DNA of 64,000 bases from positions 294,445 through 358,444 of the forward strand of contig NZ_FNOV01000004.1 in NCBI RefSeq assembly GCF_900107135.1, given 5' to 3'. Under the pieces are notes generated by a model. The model worked only from the letters and a program-made list of their open reading frames with translations, was not told the DNA's origin and ran no database searches. The translations under genes were made by a program, and so were the position numbers. Shown piece after piece: positions 15,623-23,525 of the stretch. Positions within the stretch are counted from its first letter, which is position 1; each line of letters starts with the position of its first letter. Source of the stretch: Hymenobacter psychrophilus (GTDB taxonomy: Bacteria; Bacteroidota; Bacteroidia; Cytophagales; Hymenobacteraceae).

Positions 15623-18256
15623 ATGAAAATTGTGAACCTGCGCACTATGCGCGGCCCCAGCTTCTGGTCTGTTAAGCATTACCGTTTGATTGTAATGAAA
15701 GTGGATTTGGAGGAGCTGGCCGATAAGTGGTCGAGCAGCCTGCCGATGCTGGCCGAGCAGCTGCCGGGGCTGCTGCCCCGGCTAACCGATGCCCCACCTT
15801 CCGACGCGGACAAGGCCATATTGAAGAAACCCCCGCTCACGGCCGCCCTGCTCACCGATGGTGAGCCGCTGGGCTACGTGATTCAGCATGTGGCGCTGAC
15901 GCTGCAGCGCACGGCGGGCATGCCCGTGTTCTGGGGGAAGTCGTACCCGGCCGAACAGGAGCCGGGCGTGGAGTTCGTGGTGTTTGCTTACCAGGAGGAG
16001 CGGGCGGGCCGCATGGCTGCCGAGGCCGCTGTGCAAATCGTGGATGACATCTGCCACGGCCGGCCAGTGAGCGTGGAGCGTACAGTAGAGGAGCTGCATG
16101 AAATCCGGGAGGAAGAATTCTTTGGCCCCAGCACCTGGAGCATCGTATCGGAGGCCACCTCGCGCAACATCCCCTACATCCAGCTCAAAAACAGCAGTAT
16201 CATTCAGCTGGGCTACGGCGTGAACCAGAAGCGTATCTGGGCCACTACGAGCAGCTACACTTCGCACGCCGCGGTGGAGGTGGCCGGCAATAAGAATCGT
16301 ACCAAGGCCATGCTGGATGCGGCCGGCGTGCCCGTGCCCAACGGCACCACGGTGTACTCCGAAGATGAGTTGCGCGAGGCCATCGAGGAGCTGGGCTTTC
16401 CCATCGTAACCAAGCCGCTTAATGGCAACCACGGCCGCGGCGCTACCATTGGCATCAAGAGCTGGGTAGAGGCCGTGGATGGCTTCCAGGCCGCCCGCGA
16501 GCATTCGCGGGCCGTGATTGTGGAGCAGCTCGTGCAGGGCCACGACTTCCGGATGCTGGTAGTGAACGGCAAGCTGATTGCTGCCGCCAAGCGCACCCCG
16601 GCTGCCGTAACCGGCGACGGCCAGCACACCGTGCAGGAGCTGATTGATATCGTGAACGAGGACCCGCGCCGGGGCGTCGGTCACGAAAAGGTGCTCACCA
16701 GCATCAAGGCCGACCAGCACACCCAGGATTTACTGCTCACGCACGGTCTGACGCTGGAGTCGGTGTTGCCCGAAGGGGAGGAACTGTACCTGAAAACAAC
16801 GGCCAACATCAGCACCGGCGGCACGGCTACCGACGTAACCGACCTGGTGCATCCCTACAACGTGCTGATGGCCGAGCGCGTGGCCGGCATTGTGGGCCTC
16901 GATATCTGCGGCATCGATTTGCTGACTTCCGACATTGCCATCCCGCTGAACGAAACCCGCGGCGCAGTTATTGAGGTGAATGCCGCGCCGGGCTTCCGGA
17001 TGCACATTTCGCCCACCCAGGGCCTGCCCCGTAATGTGGCCGCCCCGGTCATAGACATGCTGTTTCCAGCCGGCAGCAAGTCCCGGATTCCAATTTTTGC
17101 CGTCACCGGCACCAACGGCAAAACTACCACTACGCTACTGCTGGCCCATATTGTGGCCTCAAAAGGCTACAAAGTGGGGCACACTACTACCAACGGCATT
17201 TATATTCAGGGCGTGCAGCTGCAAAGCGGCGACTGCACTGGCGGGCAGAGTGCTGAGTTCGTACTCAAAGACCCCACGGTGAACTTTGCGGTGCTCGAAA
17301 CGGCCCGCGGTGGTATGCTGCGCTCGGGTCTGGGCTTCCATACCTGCGACGTGGCCGTGGTAACCAACGTGGCCGCCGACCACCTGGGCATGCGTGATAT
17401 CTACACCGTGGAGGATATGGCGGCCGTGAAGGGCGTGCTGCCGCGCACAGTGCGCAAAAACGGCTGGGCCGTGCTCAACGCCGACGATGACTTGGTGTAC
17501 GCCATGCGCGAGAAGCTCGATTGCCGGGTGGCCCTCTTCAGCATGGACGAGCACAACCCGCGCATCCGGGAGCATGCCGAGCATGGCGGCCTGGCAGCCG
17601 TGTACGAGGAAGGCTATATTTCCATTTACAAAAACAGCTACAAACTGCGGATAGACCGGGCCGCCGAGTTCCCGATTACCTTTGGTGGGCGGGCCAGCTT
17701 CAACATCGAAAACTCTATGGCTGCTGCCCTGGCCTGCTACTGCTACGGCTTCGACAAAGACGAAATCAAGCAGGCCCTGCGCACGTTTGTGCCCTCGGGT
17801 GTGAAAACGCCCGGCCGCATGAACGTGTATAAGTTTCCTGATTTTGAGGTGATTGTGGATTATGCCCACAATGCTCACGGCATGGAGAAGTTTGCTCAAT
17901 TCCTCGAAGCTACCGAAGCCACCCACAAAGTAGGCGTGATTTCGGGCCTCGGCGACCGGCGCGACGAAGACACGCTGGCTTTTGCCCGCATCGTGGGCCG
18001 CGTGTTCGATGAGGTGATCCTGCGCCAGGACCGCGACCTGCGTGGCAAAACGGCCCAGCAACTCAAGGACCTAATGACCGAGGGCCTGCGCCTCGATGCT
18101 CCCAACGTTCCCATTACTTACATCGAAGAAGAGATGGAGGCCATGGACCATGTGCTGCAAACCGCTCGGCCCGGCTCGCTCATCGCCATGTTCACTGAAG
18201 ACATTACCGCTACACTCAAAAAGCTCGACGAATTCGAAGCACAGATCACGGATTAG
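15623..18256 (+). CDS. cphA: Cyanophycin synthetase
   Basis: An 877-residue enzyme that builds the Asp-Arg storage polymer cyanophycin in the cytosol. Residues 1-160 form the CphA N-domain, about 215-480 an ATP-grasp domain (PLNGNHGRGATIGI, QGHDFRMLVVNGKL, EVNAAPG) that adds aspartate, and about 490-877 a Mur-ligase-like domain with VTGTNGKTTTT near 494 and VDYAHNAHG near 749 that adds arginine. Length is normal for CphA1. The ATG at 15623 (MKIVNLRTMRGPSFWS) matches the usual family start. No cyanophycinase or isoaspartyl peptidase is next to it, unlike many cphA loci. A nested palindrome with a terminator follows. Confidence 0.95.
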   Translation: MKIVNLRTMRGPSFWSVKHYRLIVMKVDLEELADKWSSSLPMLAEQLPGLLPRLTDAPPSDADKAILKKPPLTAALLTDGEPLGYVIQHVALTLQRTAGMPVFWGKSYPAEQEPGVEFVVFAYQEERAGRMAAEAAVQIVDDICHGRPVSVERTVEELHEIREEEFFGPSTWSIVSEATSRNIPYIQLKNSSIIQLGYGVNQKRIWATTSSYTSHAAVEVAGNKNRTKAMLDAAGVPVPNGTTVYSEDELREAIEELGFPIVTKPLNGNHGRGATIGIKSWVEAVDGFQAAREHSRAVIVEQLVQGHDFRMLVVNGKLIAAAKRTPAAVTGDGQHTVQELIDIVNEDPRRGVGHEKVLTSIKADQHTQDLLLTHGLTLESVLPEGEELYLKTTANISTGGTATDVTDLVHPYNVLMAERVAGIVGLDICGIDLLTSDIAIPLNETRGAVIEVNAAPGFRMHISPTQGLPRNVAAPVIDMLFPAGSKSRIPIFAVTGTNGKTTTTLLLAHIVASKGYKVGHTTTNGIYIQGVQLQSGDCTGGQSAEFVLKDPTVNFAVLETARGGMLRSGLGFHTCDVAVVTNVAADHLGMRDIYTVEDMAAVKGVLPRTVRKNGWAVLNADDDLVYAMREKLDCRVALFSMDEHNPRIREHAEHGGLAAVYEEGYISIYKNSYKLRIDRAAEFPITFGGRASFNIENSMAAALACYCYGFDKDEIKQALRTFVPSGVKTPGRMNVYKFPDFEVIVDYAHNAHGMEKFAQFLEATEATHKVGVISGLGDRRDEDTLAFARIVGRVFDEVILRQDRDLRGKTAQQLKDLMTEGLRLDAPNVPITYIEEEMEAMDHVLQTARPGSLIAMFTEDITATLKKLDEFEAQITD

Positions 18257-18414
18257 CACGGATTTTAGCGGATTTCACGGATTTTGTAGCTGGCCCGGTT
18301 AGCTGCTTTCAGCCTACTACAACTCCAAAAATAAAAAGCCACCTCGCAAGAGGTGGCTTTTTTTAATCGGCTACAAAATCCGTGAAATCCGTTAAAATCC
18401 GTGCTAATCCGCGG
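18245..18414. repeat. Long inverted repeat, AATCCGTGAAATCCG family (R3), enclosing a terminator
   Basis: Arms 18245-18290 and 18370-18414 are about 45 bp with few mismatches, and each arm is itself built of repeats of the unit (a)atccg. The spacer contains the terminator at 18333-18362. A single arm of the same family occurs at 32648-32685, directly before another start codon. Confidence 0.9.
18333..18365. terminator. Bidirectional terminator with GCAA tetraloop
   Basis: A perfect 13-bp stem (18333-18345 with 18350-18362) closed by a GCAA loop, with an A run on the left and T run on the right. It serves the convergent cphA and coiled-coil genes. Confidence 0.93.
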
Positions 18415-18416
18415 TC

Positions 18417-19364
18417 CTACTTGAGCGTGAATGTCGTCTTGCCAATCAGCACGCCACCTTCGTAGAGTTCTACAGTGTGGAGGCCGGTTTTGTAAGCGGC
18501 ACCCTTGGCGTAGAGGAACTGGACGGGCTGGCGGGTATTGTCGTACACGATGTCCTGCTTGGCTGTGTAGAAGGCCTCCGAGCCGTCAATCATGAAGGTG
18601 CCGCCGCCGGTGCTCAGGTTGTAGAGAGCAGCGCCATCGGGCTCAATCAGACGCATCATAATCTCCTTGGTTTCCTTCGGCGATACGTCGTTGCGGGCCA
18701 GGTTGAAGGTTACTTTAACCTTCTCAACCCGCTTGGCCTTGAACTCGTTGTCGGAGTCTTCCTTTTCCTTTTCGCGGCTGTTAACCACGTTCACGCGGAT
18801 GTTTTCGGACTGCAGGCGCGAGGCCACGGCTACTTTCTGGCTCAGCTCCTGGTTGGAGCGCACCACCGACGAAATGGTGTCAGTGAGCTTGTTCTGGCGC
18901 TCCTTAAGCGTGGTAGTTTCGGTGTAGAGGGCCTCGTTATCAGCTTTGAGCTGGACGATTTCCTCGTCTTTCTTCCGCAGCTGGGTTTCGAAGTTAGCAG
19001 CCCGTTGCTTGAAGCGGCGCTGCTCGCTTACGCTGAAGCTGCTGGCCCGGAAGGAGCGCAGCTTGAGCAGGTCGGAGTTGATCTGGGCCAGCTTGGCTAC
19101 CAGCGAGTCATTAGCCAGACCCATGCCCTGCACTTCTTGGCTCTGGCGCTCGTAATCGGCTTTCAGGGCCTCATACTGCTTGATCTGGTCTTCGAGCTTG
19201 GCATCCTTGCTGACCACATCGGCCTGCAGCTTTTCGTTCTGCTGGCTCTTCTGCTGGTTCATATAAAACAGAAACCCGTTGATACCCAGCAGCACCAGAA
19301 TAAGGGCCCCAATCAGTAGCAGGCGGTTATTGTTCTTTGGTTCGGGGCTCTGATCTTGTTCCAT
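18417..19364 (-). CDS. Membrane-anchored coiled-coil hypothetical protein
   Basis: A 315-residue protein. Residues 1-13 are polar and cytosolic, about 14-35 form one membrane helix (LLLIGALILVLLGINGFLFY), and about 38-200 are a long heptad-rich coiled coil high in Gln, Lys and Glu. The last 100 residues form a compact strand-rich domain (VKVTFNLARNDVSPKETK to LYEGGVLIGKTTFTLK). The build suggests an inner-membrane protein with a periplasmic stalk, perhaps a spacer or scaffold. No named family is recognised. The 3' end abuts the R3 repeat, whose right arm ends 3 bp from the stop. Confidence 0.8.
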   Translation of the reverse strand: MEQDQSPEPKNNNRLLLIGALILVLLGINGFLFYMNQQKSQQNEKLQADVVSKDAKLEDQIKQYEALKADYERQSQEVQGMGLANDSLVAKLAQINSDLLKLRSFRASSFSVSEQRRFKQRAANFETQLRKKDEEIVQLKADNEALYTETTTLKERQNKLTDTISSVVRSNQELSQKVAVASRLQSENIRVNVVNSREKEKEDSDNEFKAKRVEKVKVTFNLARNDVSPKETKEIMMRLIEPDGAALYNLSTGGGTFMIDGSEAFYTAKQDIVYDNTRQPVQFLYAKGAAYKTGLHTVELYEGGVLIGKTTFTLK

Positions 19365-19477
19365 ACAGAAAGGGTTTGGGTGGAGGTCCGGACAGTCCGG
19401 ACGCGGTAGTACCTTTAAGGCAAAAATAACGGAGTTTGGTACCCCGGCAAGTGCCGAAGGTACAACCCCGCCACGAA

Positions 19478-20086
19478 ATGCCGCCCAACCCGCCTCTCGA
19501 TACCGCCTACTGGCAGCAGCGTTACGAAATCGGCCAGACCGGCTGGGATGCAGGCGCTATAACGCCCCCACTGCGCGAATATTTCAACCAACTGGGGCTG
19601 CCCGACGGCCGCCGCATCCTCATTCCAGGGGCCGGCCGCAGCTACGAGGCCGAATATCTGCATGACGCCGGCTGGCCCAACGTACTGGTCGCCGACCTGG
19701 CTCCGGCGGCGTTGGCGGCGCTACAGGCCCGCGTGCCGGGCTTCCCGGCGGCCCACCTGCTGCTGGCCGATTTCTTTGCCCTGGAGTCCGTCCCGCCTTT
19801 CGACCTCATCGTGGAGCAAACCTTTTTCTGCGCCCTCGACCCTGCCTTGCGCCCCGCTTATGCCCGCCAATGTGCCCAGCTGTTGCGGCCCGGTGGCACG
19901 CTTGTGGGTTTGCTCTTCGATACCGAATTTGCACCGGCTGGCCCGCCTTTCGGCGGTTCGCGCGAGGAGTACCGTGCCTACTTCGAGCCCTACTTCGATT
20001 TCGCTCATTTCACTGCTGCTACCAACTCGCTGCCGCCCCGCCAGGGCCGGGAGCTGTTTATCTGCCTGAAAAAGAAGGACCGTTAG
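19478..20086 (+). CDS. SAM-dependent methyltransferase, thiopurine methyltransferase-like
   Basis: A 202-residue class I methyltransferase. YWQQRYEIGQTGWDAGAITP at the N-terminus is characteristic of the TPMT family; ILIPGAGRSYEAEYL (about 45) is motif I with the glycine-rich SAM loop; FDLIVEQTFFCALDP (about 110) is motif IV; LLRPGGTLVGLLF follows. It would transfer a methyl group to a sulfur or other soft nucleophile. The ATG at 19478 (MPPNPPLD) is used; the upstream in-frame start is TTG in poor context. It ends 62 bp before kdsA on the same strand, with half of an R2 repeat between them. Confidence 0.87.
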   Translation: MPPNPPLDTAYWQQRYEIGQTGWDAGAITPPLREYFNQLGLPDGRRILIPGAGRSYEAEYLHDAGWPNVLVADLAPAALAALQARVPGFPAAHLLLADFFALESVPPFDLIVEQTFFCALDPALRPAYARQCAQLLRPGGTLVGLLFDTEFAPAGPPFGGSREEYRAYFEPYFDFAHFTAATNSLPPRQGRELFICLKKKDR

Positions 20087-20148
20087 GGGCAGGGCTCGTC
20101 CCTGCGTCTAACGGTGCTGTTACCCAAACCCTACTATCCCCCAACTCC

Positions 20149-20973
20149 ATGCTAGAAGCTCTTGCCAACGTGCTGCCGCACTTCCGCAATACCAATTCCG
20201 GTCAGTTTTTTCTGATGGCCGGCCCCTGCGTAATTGAAGGGGAGGATATGGCCCTGCGCATTGCCGAGCGCATCCAGCACATCACCGACAAGCTCCAGAT
20301 TCCGTTCATTTTCAAAGGTTCGTACCGCAAAGCCAACCGCTCGCGCCTCGATTCCTACACCGGCATCGGCGACGAAAAAGCCCTGCGGATTCTGCAGAAA
20401 GTAAGCCAGCAAATCGGCGTGCCCACTGTTACCGACATCCACGAATCGGGCGAGGCTGCCATGGCCGCCGAGTACGTGGACGTGCTGCAGATTCCGGCTT
20501 TCCTGTGCCGACAGACCGATTTACTCGTAGCCGCTGCCCAAACCGGCAAAGTGGTGAACGTGAAAAAAGGCCAGTTTCTGAACGGCGAGGCCATGCAGTT
20601 CGCGGTGGACAAAGTGCGCCAGTCGGGCAACAACAACGTGCTGCTAACCGACCGCGGCAACTCGTTTGGCTACTCCGATCTGGTGGTCGATTTCCGCAAC
20701 CTGCCCGCCATGCGTGCCTTCGGCGTACCTGTTATCATGGATGTAACCCACTCGCTGCAGCGGCCCAACCAGAGCAGCGGCGTAACAGGTGGCCAACCGG
20801 CGCTCATCGAAACCATTGCCAAAGCCGCCATTGCCGTGGGCGCCGACGGCCTGTTCATCGAAACCCACCCCACGCCCGCCACCGCCAAATCCGACGGTGC
20901 CAACATGTTGCCTTTGGACCAGCTGGAAGACTTGTTGATGAAGCTGACGCGGGTGCGCGAGGCGGTGCGGTAA
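20149..20973 (+). CDS. kdsA: 3-deoxy-8-phosphooctulonate synthase (KDO-8-P synthase)
   Basis: A 274-residue TIM-barrel enzyme that condenses arabinose 5-phosphate and phosphoenolpyruvate, committing carbon to KDO of lipopolysaccharide. Signature blocks are FLMAGPCVIEG (about 21), FKGSYRKANRSR (about 54), QIPAFLCRQTDLL (about 115), VNVKKGQFL (about 137), DVTHSLQRPNQ (about 198) and ETHPTPATAKSDG (about 240). Length and motifs are normal. The start is the ATG at 20149. An R1 palindrome follows 22 bp downstream. Together with hldD and lpxB elsewhere in the window it shows the organism makes LPS with KDO. Confidence 0.96.
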   Translation: MLEALANVLPHFRNTNSGQFFLMAGPCVIEGEDMALRIAERIQHITDKLQIPFIFKGSYRKANRSRLDSYTGIGDEKALRILQKVSQQIGVPTVTDIHESGEAAMAAEYVDVLQIPAFLCRQTDLLVAAAQTGKVVNVKKGQFLNGEAMQFAVDKVRQSGNNNVLLTDRGNSFGYSDLVVDFRNLPAMRAFGVPVIMDVTHSLQRPNQSSGVTGGQPALIETIAKAAIAVGADGLFIETHPTPATAKSDGANMLPLDQLEDLLMKLTRVREAVR

Positions 20974-20994
20974 GCGCGGCCAGGGCAAGAACAA

Positions 20995-21103
20995 AGACGG
21001 CTGTCATCCTGACGGAGGAAGGACCTTACTCTACCAAACCAGCCTTTTCAAACGGTTGGATTCGTGGGCTAAGTTCCTTCCTTCGTCAGGATGACAGCCG
21101 TCT
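20995..21103. repeat. R1 inverted repeat, copy b
   Basis: Arms 20995-21028 and 21070-21103, about 34 bp with a few mismatches, carry the core gtcatcctga and aaggacctta. It lies between the convergent kdsA and methyltransferase genes, where it could also stop transcription. Confidence 0.9.
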
Positions 21104-21114
21104 TCTTTCACTAC

Positions 21115-21948
21115 CTACGCTCCAAATACCCGGCTTAGCTCCAGTAGCCTGTCCAGCGGGTTATCAAAGCGCAGGGTGAAGTGCTGGCGGGGCAGGCTGG
21201 GGCGGAAGAAGACGAGGCCGATATAGAACAGGTCGACGGTGAGCGTGACGTCGGGGTGCTGGCGGACGGCTTCCCAGGCACGTTCCATTTCGGCTGACCA
21301 ATGGATATCGTCGAGCACAAAAACGCTGTGGTCGGTGCGGTGGGCGTTGAGCTGCTCGAAGTAGCGCACCGTGGGTTCGTAGCGGTGGTTGCCATCGAAA
21401 AAGGCGAAATCGACGGGGTCGGGCAGGGCCGCCAGGGCAGGAGCGAGGGTATCGTCGAGGTTGCCTTCGATGAGGGCCACGTTTTCGGCACCCACGGCGC
21501 TGAAGGTTTGGCGGGCAACGGCGGCCGTGGTGGGGCAGCCCTCGAAGGTAAGCACCCGGGCCCGCGAGTCGGCCAGAGCCAGGTAGGCAGTGGTGAGGCC
21601 CAGCGAGGTACCCAACTCGACTACGGTGCGCGGCCGGTAGTGATTAACGAGCCGAAACAGCAGCTGTCCCAGCTTTGGGGGCTTGGCGGCGGTACGGGCA
21701 ATGTCGCGCAGGCGGCGCGTGCGGCCCGCCCCGGCCACTCGCGAGCCCGCCCCGAAGTCGCGCACCGTAATAGCCGTGTCGTCGGTGAGCAGGGCGGCGC
21801 GGCGGGCTTCTACGGCCTCGTAGGCGGCAAACTGGCCCGAGTGGTTTACTACGTGGGTGTAGAGGCCGAATACGGAGGGCGAGTGCAGCCCGTGGGCGTT
21901 GCCCGAGCGCCCCAGGAAACGGAGGTAGCTAAGAATCTGGAAAAGCAA
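21115..21948 (-). CDS. Class I SAM-dependent methyltransferase, O-methyltransferase-like
   Basis: A protein of about 277 residues. VVELGTSLGLTTAYLA is motif I, VLTFEGCPTTAAVAR holds the acidic residue for SAM ribose binding, and VDFAFFDGNHRYEPTVRYF and FVLDDIHWSAEMERAW give the later motifs, as in Methyltransf_24 proteins. An N-terminal SGNAHGLHSPSVF segment is typical of the Bacteroidota version. No ATG exists in the plausible start zone; I propose the TTG at 21948, since the longer frame upstream crosses an R2 repeat and a TACCTTTC box lies at 21980-21987. The substrate is unknown. Confidence 0.8.
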   Translation of the reverse strand: MLFQILSYLRFLGRSGNAHGLHSPSVFGLYTHVVNHSGQFAAYEAVEARRAALLTDDTAITVRDFGAGSRVAGAGRTRRLRDIARTAAKPPKLGQLLFRLVNHYRPRTVVELGTSLGLTTAYLALADSRARVLTFEGCPTTAAVARQTFSAVGAENVALIEGNLDDTLAPALAALPDPVDFAFFDGNHRYEPTVRYFEQLNAHRTDHSVFVLDDIHWSAEMERAWEAVRQHPDVTLTVDLFYIGLVFFRPSLPRQHFTLRFDNPLDRLLELSRVFGA

Positions 21949-22005
21949 AGCGTGGTTGCGGAGCGTTAGGTTGGAACAGGAAAGGTAGAAACCGTTCGGT
22001 TTAGG

Positions 22006-22105
22006 AGCGCGTAGGGGCGAGTCTTGTCCCTGCCCGTCGTCAGAACAGCCCGTGTGGAAATCGTTTAACGGTGGGCGAGGACAAGCCCCGCCCCTACGTC
22101 GTGCG
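22006..22105. repeat. Long inverted repeat, TAGGGGCGGGGCTTGTCCCCGCCC family (R2), copy a
   Basis: Arms 22011-22039 and 22069-22097 pair with a few mismatches around a 29-bp spacer. Other copies lie at 28.1 and 40.2 kb, and a single worn arm at about 20086-20110. Confidence 0.88.
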
Positions 22106-22119
22106 CCAAATAAATCCAC

Positions 22120-22142
22120 AAAAAAGCCGCCCGGAGGCGGCT
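22120..22142 (-). terminator. Intrinsic terminator of apaG (reverse strand)
   Basis: Stem agccgcc/ggcggct with a 4-nt loop, followed on the reverse strand by six T. It lies 30 bp past the apaG stop. Confidence 0.85.
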
Positions 22143-22171
22143 AAAAGCAGTTTGAAAACCGAGTCGAACAA

Positions 22172-22558
22172 TTAATTCAGGCGGTAAGGCACGATTAGCG
22201 TAAACTCCGGAATTTCGACGTCGAACTCGTTGCCGTCCATCAGGCGCTCCATCTGGTAGGTGCCCCGCATCTTGCCCACGCCCGATTTCAGGTTGCAGCC
22301 CGATACGTACTGGTGCGATTCGCCGGGTTCGAGCACCGGCTGCTGGCCCACCACGCCTTCTCCCTCCACCTCGCGCACTACGCCATTGGCATCCGAAATA
22401 AACCAGTGGCGGCGCAGCAGCTTCACGGTATATTCGCTGTTGTTGCGGATATCAATTTTGTAGGCGAAAACGTAGTGCTCCTGACCCGGGCTCGAATAGT
22501 CGGGTAGGTAGTTGGTAATAACGCTGACGGTTACGCCCTGAGTGGTGGTCGTATTCAT
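22172..22558 (-). CDS. apaG: ApaG domain protein
   Basis: A 128-residue protein made of one ApaG (DUF525) domain. Diagnostic segments are HYVFAYKIDIRNNSEYTVKL (about 28-47), RHWFISDANGVVREVEGEGVVGQQP (as separate conserved pieces, about 49-73), and SGCNLKSGVGKMRGTYQM, where glycines and a hydrophobic strand form the fold. Bacterial ApaG is linked by genetics to Mg/Co tolerance and binds pyrophosphate-type ligands; its biochemical role is unsettled. The start is the ATG at 22556-22558 and the length is normal. Confidence 0.95.
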   Translation of the reverse strand: MNTTTTQGVTVSVITNYLPDYSSPGQEHYVFAYKIDIRNNSEYTVKLLRRHWFISDANGVVREVEGEGVVGQQPVLEPGESHQYVSGCNLKSGVGKMRGTYQMERLMDGNEFDVEIPEFTLIVPYRLN

Positions 22559-22680
22559 AACGGCGGAGTTGCAGAGGAGAAAAAAACTAACAGCACGGGC
22601 CCGGATTTGGTTTACTTGCTTTCCCTAACGCAGCCCGCACCCGCAATGCTGCCTCAAACTAACAAATAATCCTGGTTCGT

Positions 22681-23346
22681 ATGTCGGTTAAGATAGAAGA
22701 AAGCTGGCGCCAAGTGCTGGCGCCCGAGTTCGAGAAGGCCTACTTCCAGCACTTGATTGCCTTCGTGAAGGGTGAGTATGCCACGGCCGAAGTATTTCCG
22801 CCCGGTCCGCAAATATTTCATGCCTTTGAGGCCTGCCCGTTTGATGCCCTGAAAGTGGTAATTCTGGGCCAGGATCCTTACCACGGCCGCGGCCAGGCCC
22901 ACGGCCTCAGCTTCTCGGTAGCCGAGGGCGTGCGCACGCCCCCGTCGTTACAGAATGTTTTCAAGGAGTTGGCCGCCGATTTACCCGATACTACCCCGGC
23001 CCCCAACGGCAACCTCGATAGATGGGCCCAACAGGGGGTGTTGCTGCTTAACGCCACGCTCACGGTGCGGGCCAAAGAGCCCGCCAGCCACCAGAAAAAG
23101 GGCTGGGAGCAGTTCACCGACGCCGTTATCCAAACCATCTCCGACCAGAAGGAGCATGTCGTGTTCATCCTCTGGGGCGCCTCGGCCCAGAAAAAAGGCG
23201 AAGTCATTGACGCCCGTAAGCACCTCGTGCTGAAGGCTGCCCACCCTTCGCCCTACGCCGCCGACCGCGGCTTCTTCGGCAGCCGCCCCTTCAGCCAGAC
23301 CAACGCCTACCTGGGGCAGCACAGCGAGGCGCCGATTTTTTGGTAA
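22681..23346 (+). CDS. ung: Uracil-DNA glycosylase, family 1
   Basis: A 221-residue enzyme that removes uracil from DNA. The water-activating loop is VILGQDPYHGRGQAHGLSFS (about residues 60-79) with the catalytic Asp, the uracil-specificity block is LLLNATLTVR (about 121), and the DNA-intercalation loop is AAHPSPYAA (about 191) with the catalytic His. All key residues are present and the length is normal. The start is the ATG at 22681. A long palindrome starts right after the stop codon and separates it from the convergent lepB. Confidence 0.97.
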   Translation: MSVKIEESWRQVLAPEFEKAYFQHLIAFVKGEYATAEVFPPGPQIFHAFEACPFDALKVVILGQDPYHGRGQAHGLSFSVAEGVRTPPSLQNVFKELAADLPDTTPAPNGNLDRWAQQGVLLLNATLTVRAKEPASHQKKGWEQFTDAVIQTISDQKEHVVFILWGASAQKKGEVIDARKHLVLKAAHPSPYAADRGFFGSRPFSQTNAYLGQHSEAPIFW

Positions 23347-23348
23347 AA

Positions 23349-23519
23349 GCTTGGTGCTTCGTTGTTAGTGCTTGGAAAAGGCGTGTCATCCTGAGCTTGC
23401 GAAGGACCTTACTACCCTAGAACGAGTCGTTGTCACGATTATCGTTCGAGCGTTGTGAGGTCTTTCGCAAGCTCAGGATGACACGCCTTTTCCAAGCACT
23501 AACAACGAAGCACCAAGCG
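23349..23519. repeat. R1 inverted repeat with extended arms, copy c
   Basis: The arms reach about 63 bp (23349-23411 with 23456-23518). The inner half is the R1 core (gtcatcctgagcttgcg) and the outer half is a different sequence, gcttggtgcttcgttgttag, also perfectly repeated inverted. It fills almost the whole gap between ung and lepB. Confidence 0.92.
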
Positions 23520-23525
23520 CTAAAT

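Noticed and set aside
18245..18414. Insertion sequence
   Set aside because: The long inverted arms enclose only a terminator and about 80 bp of spacer; there is no transposase and no target duplication was seen.
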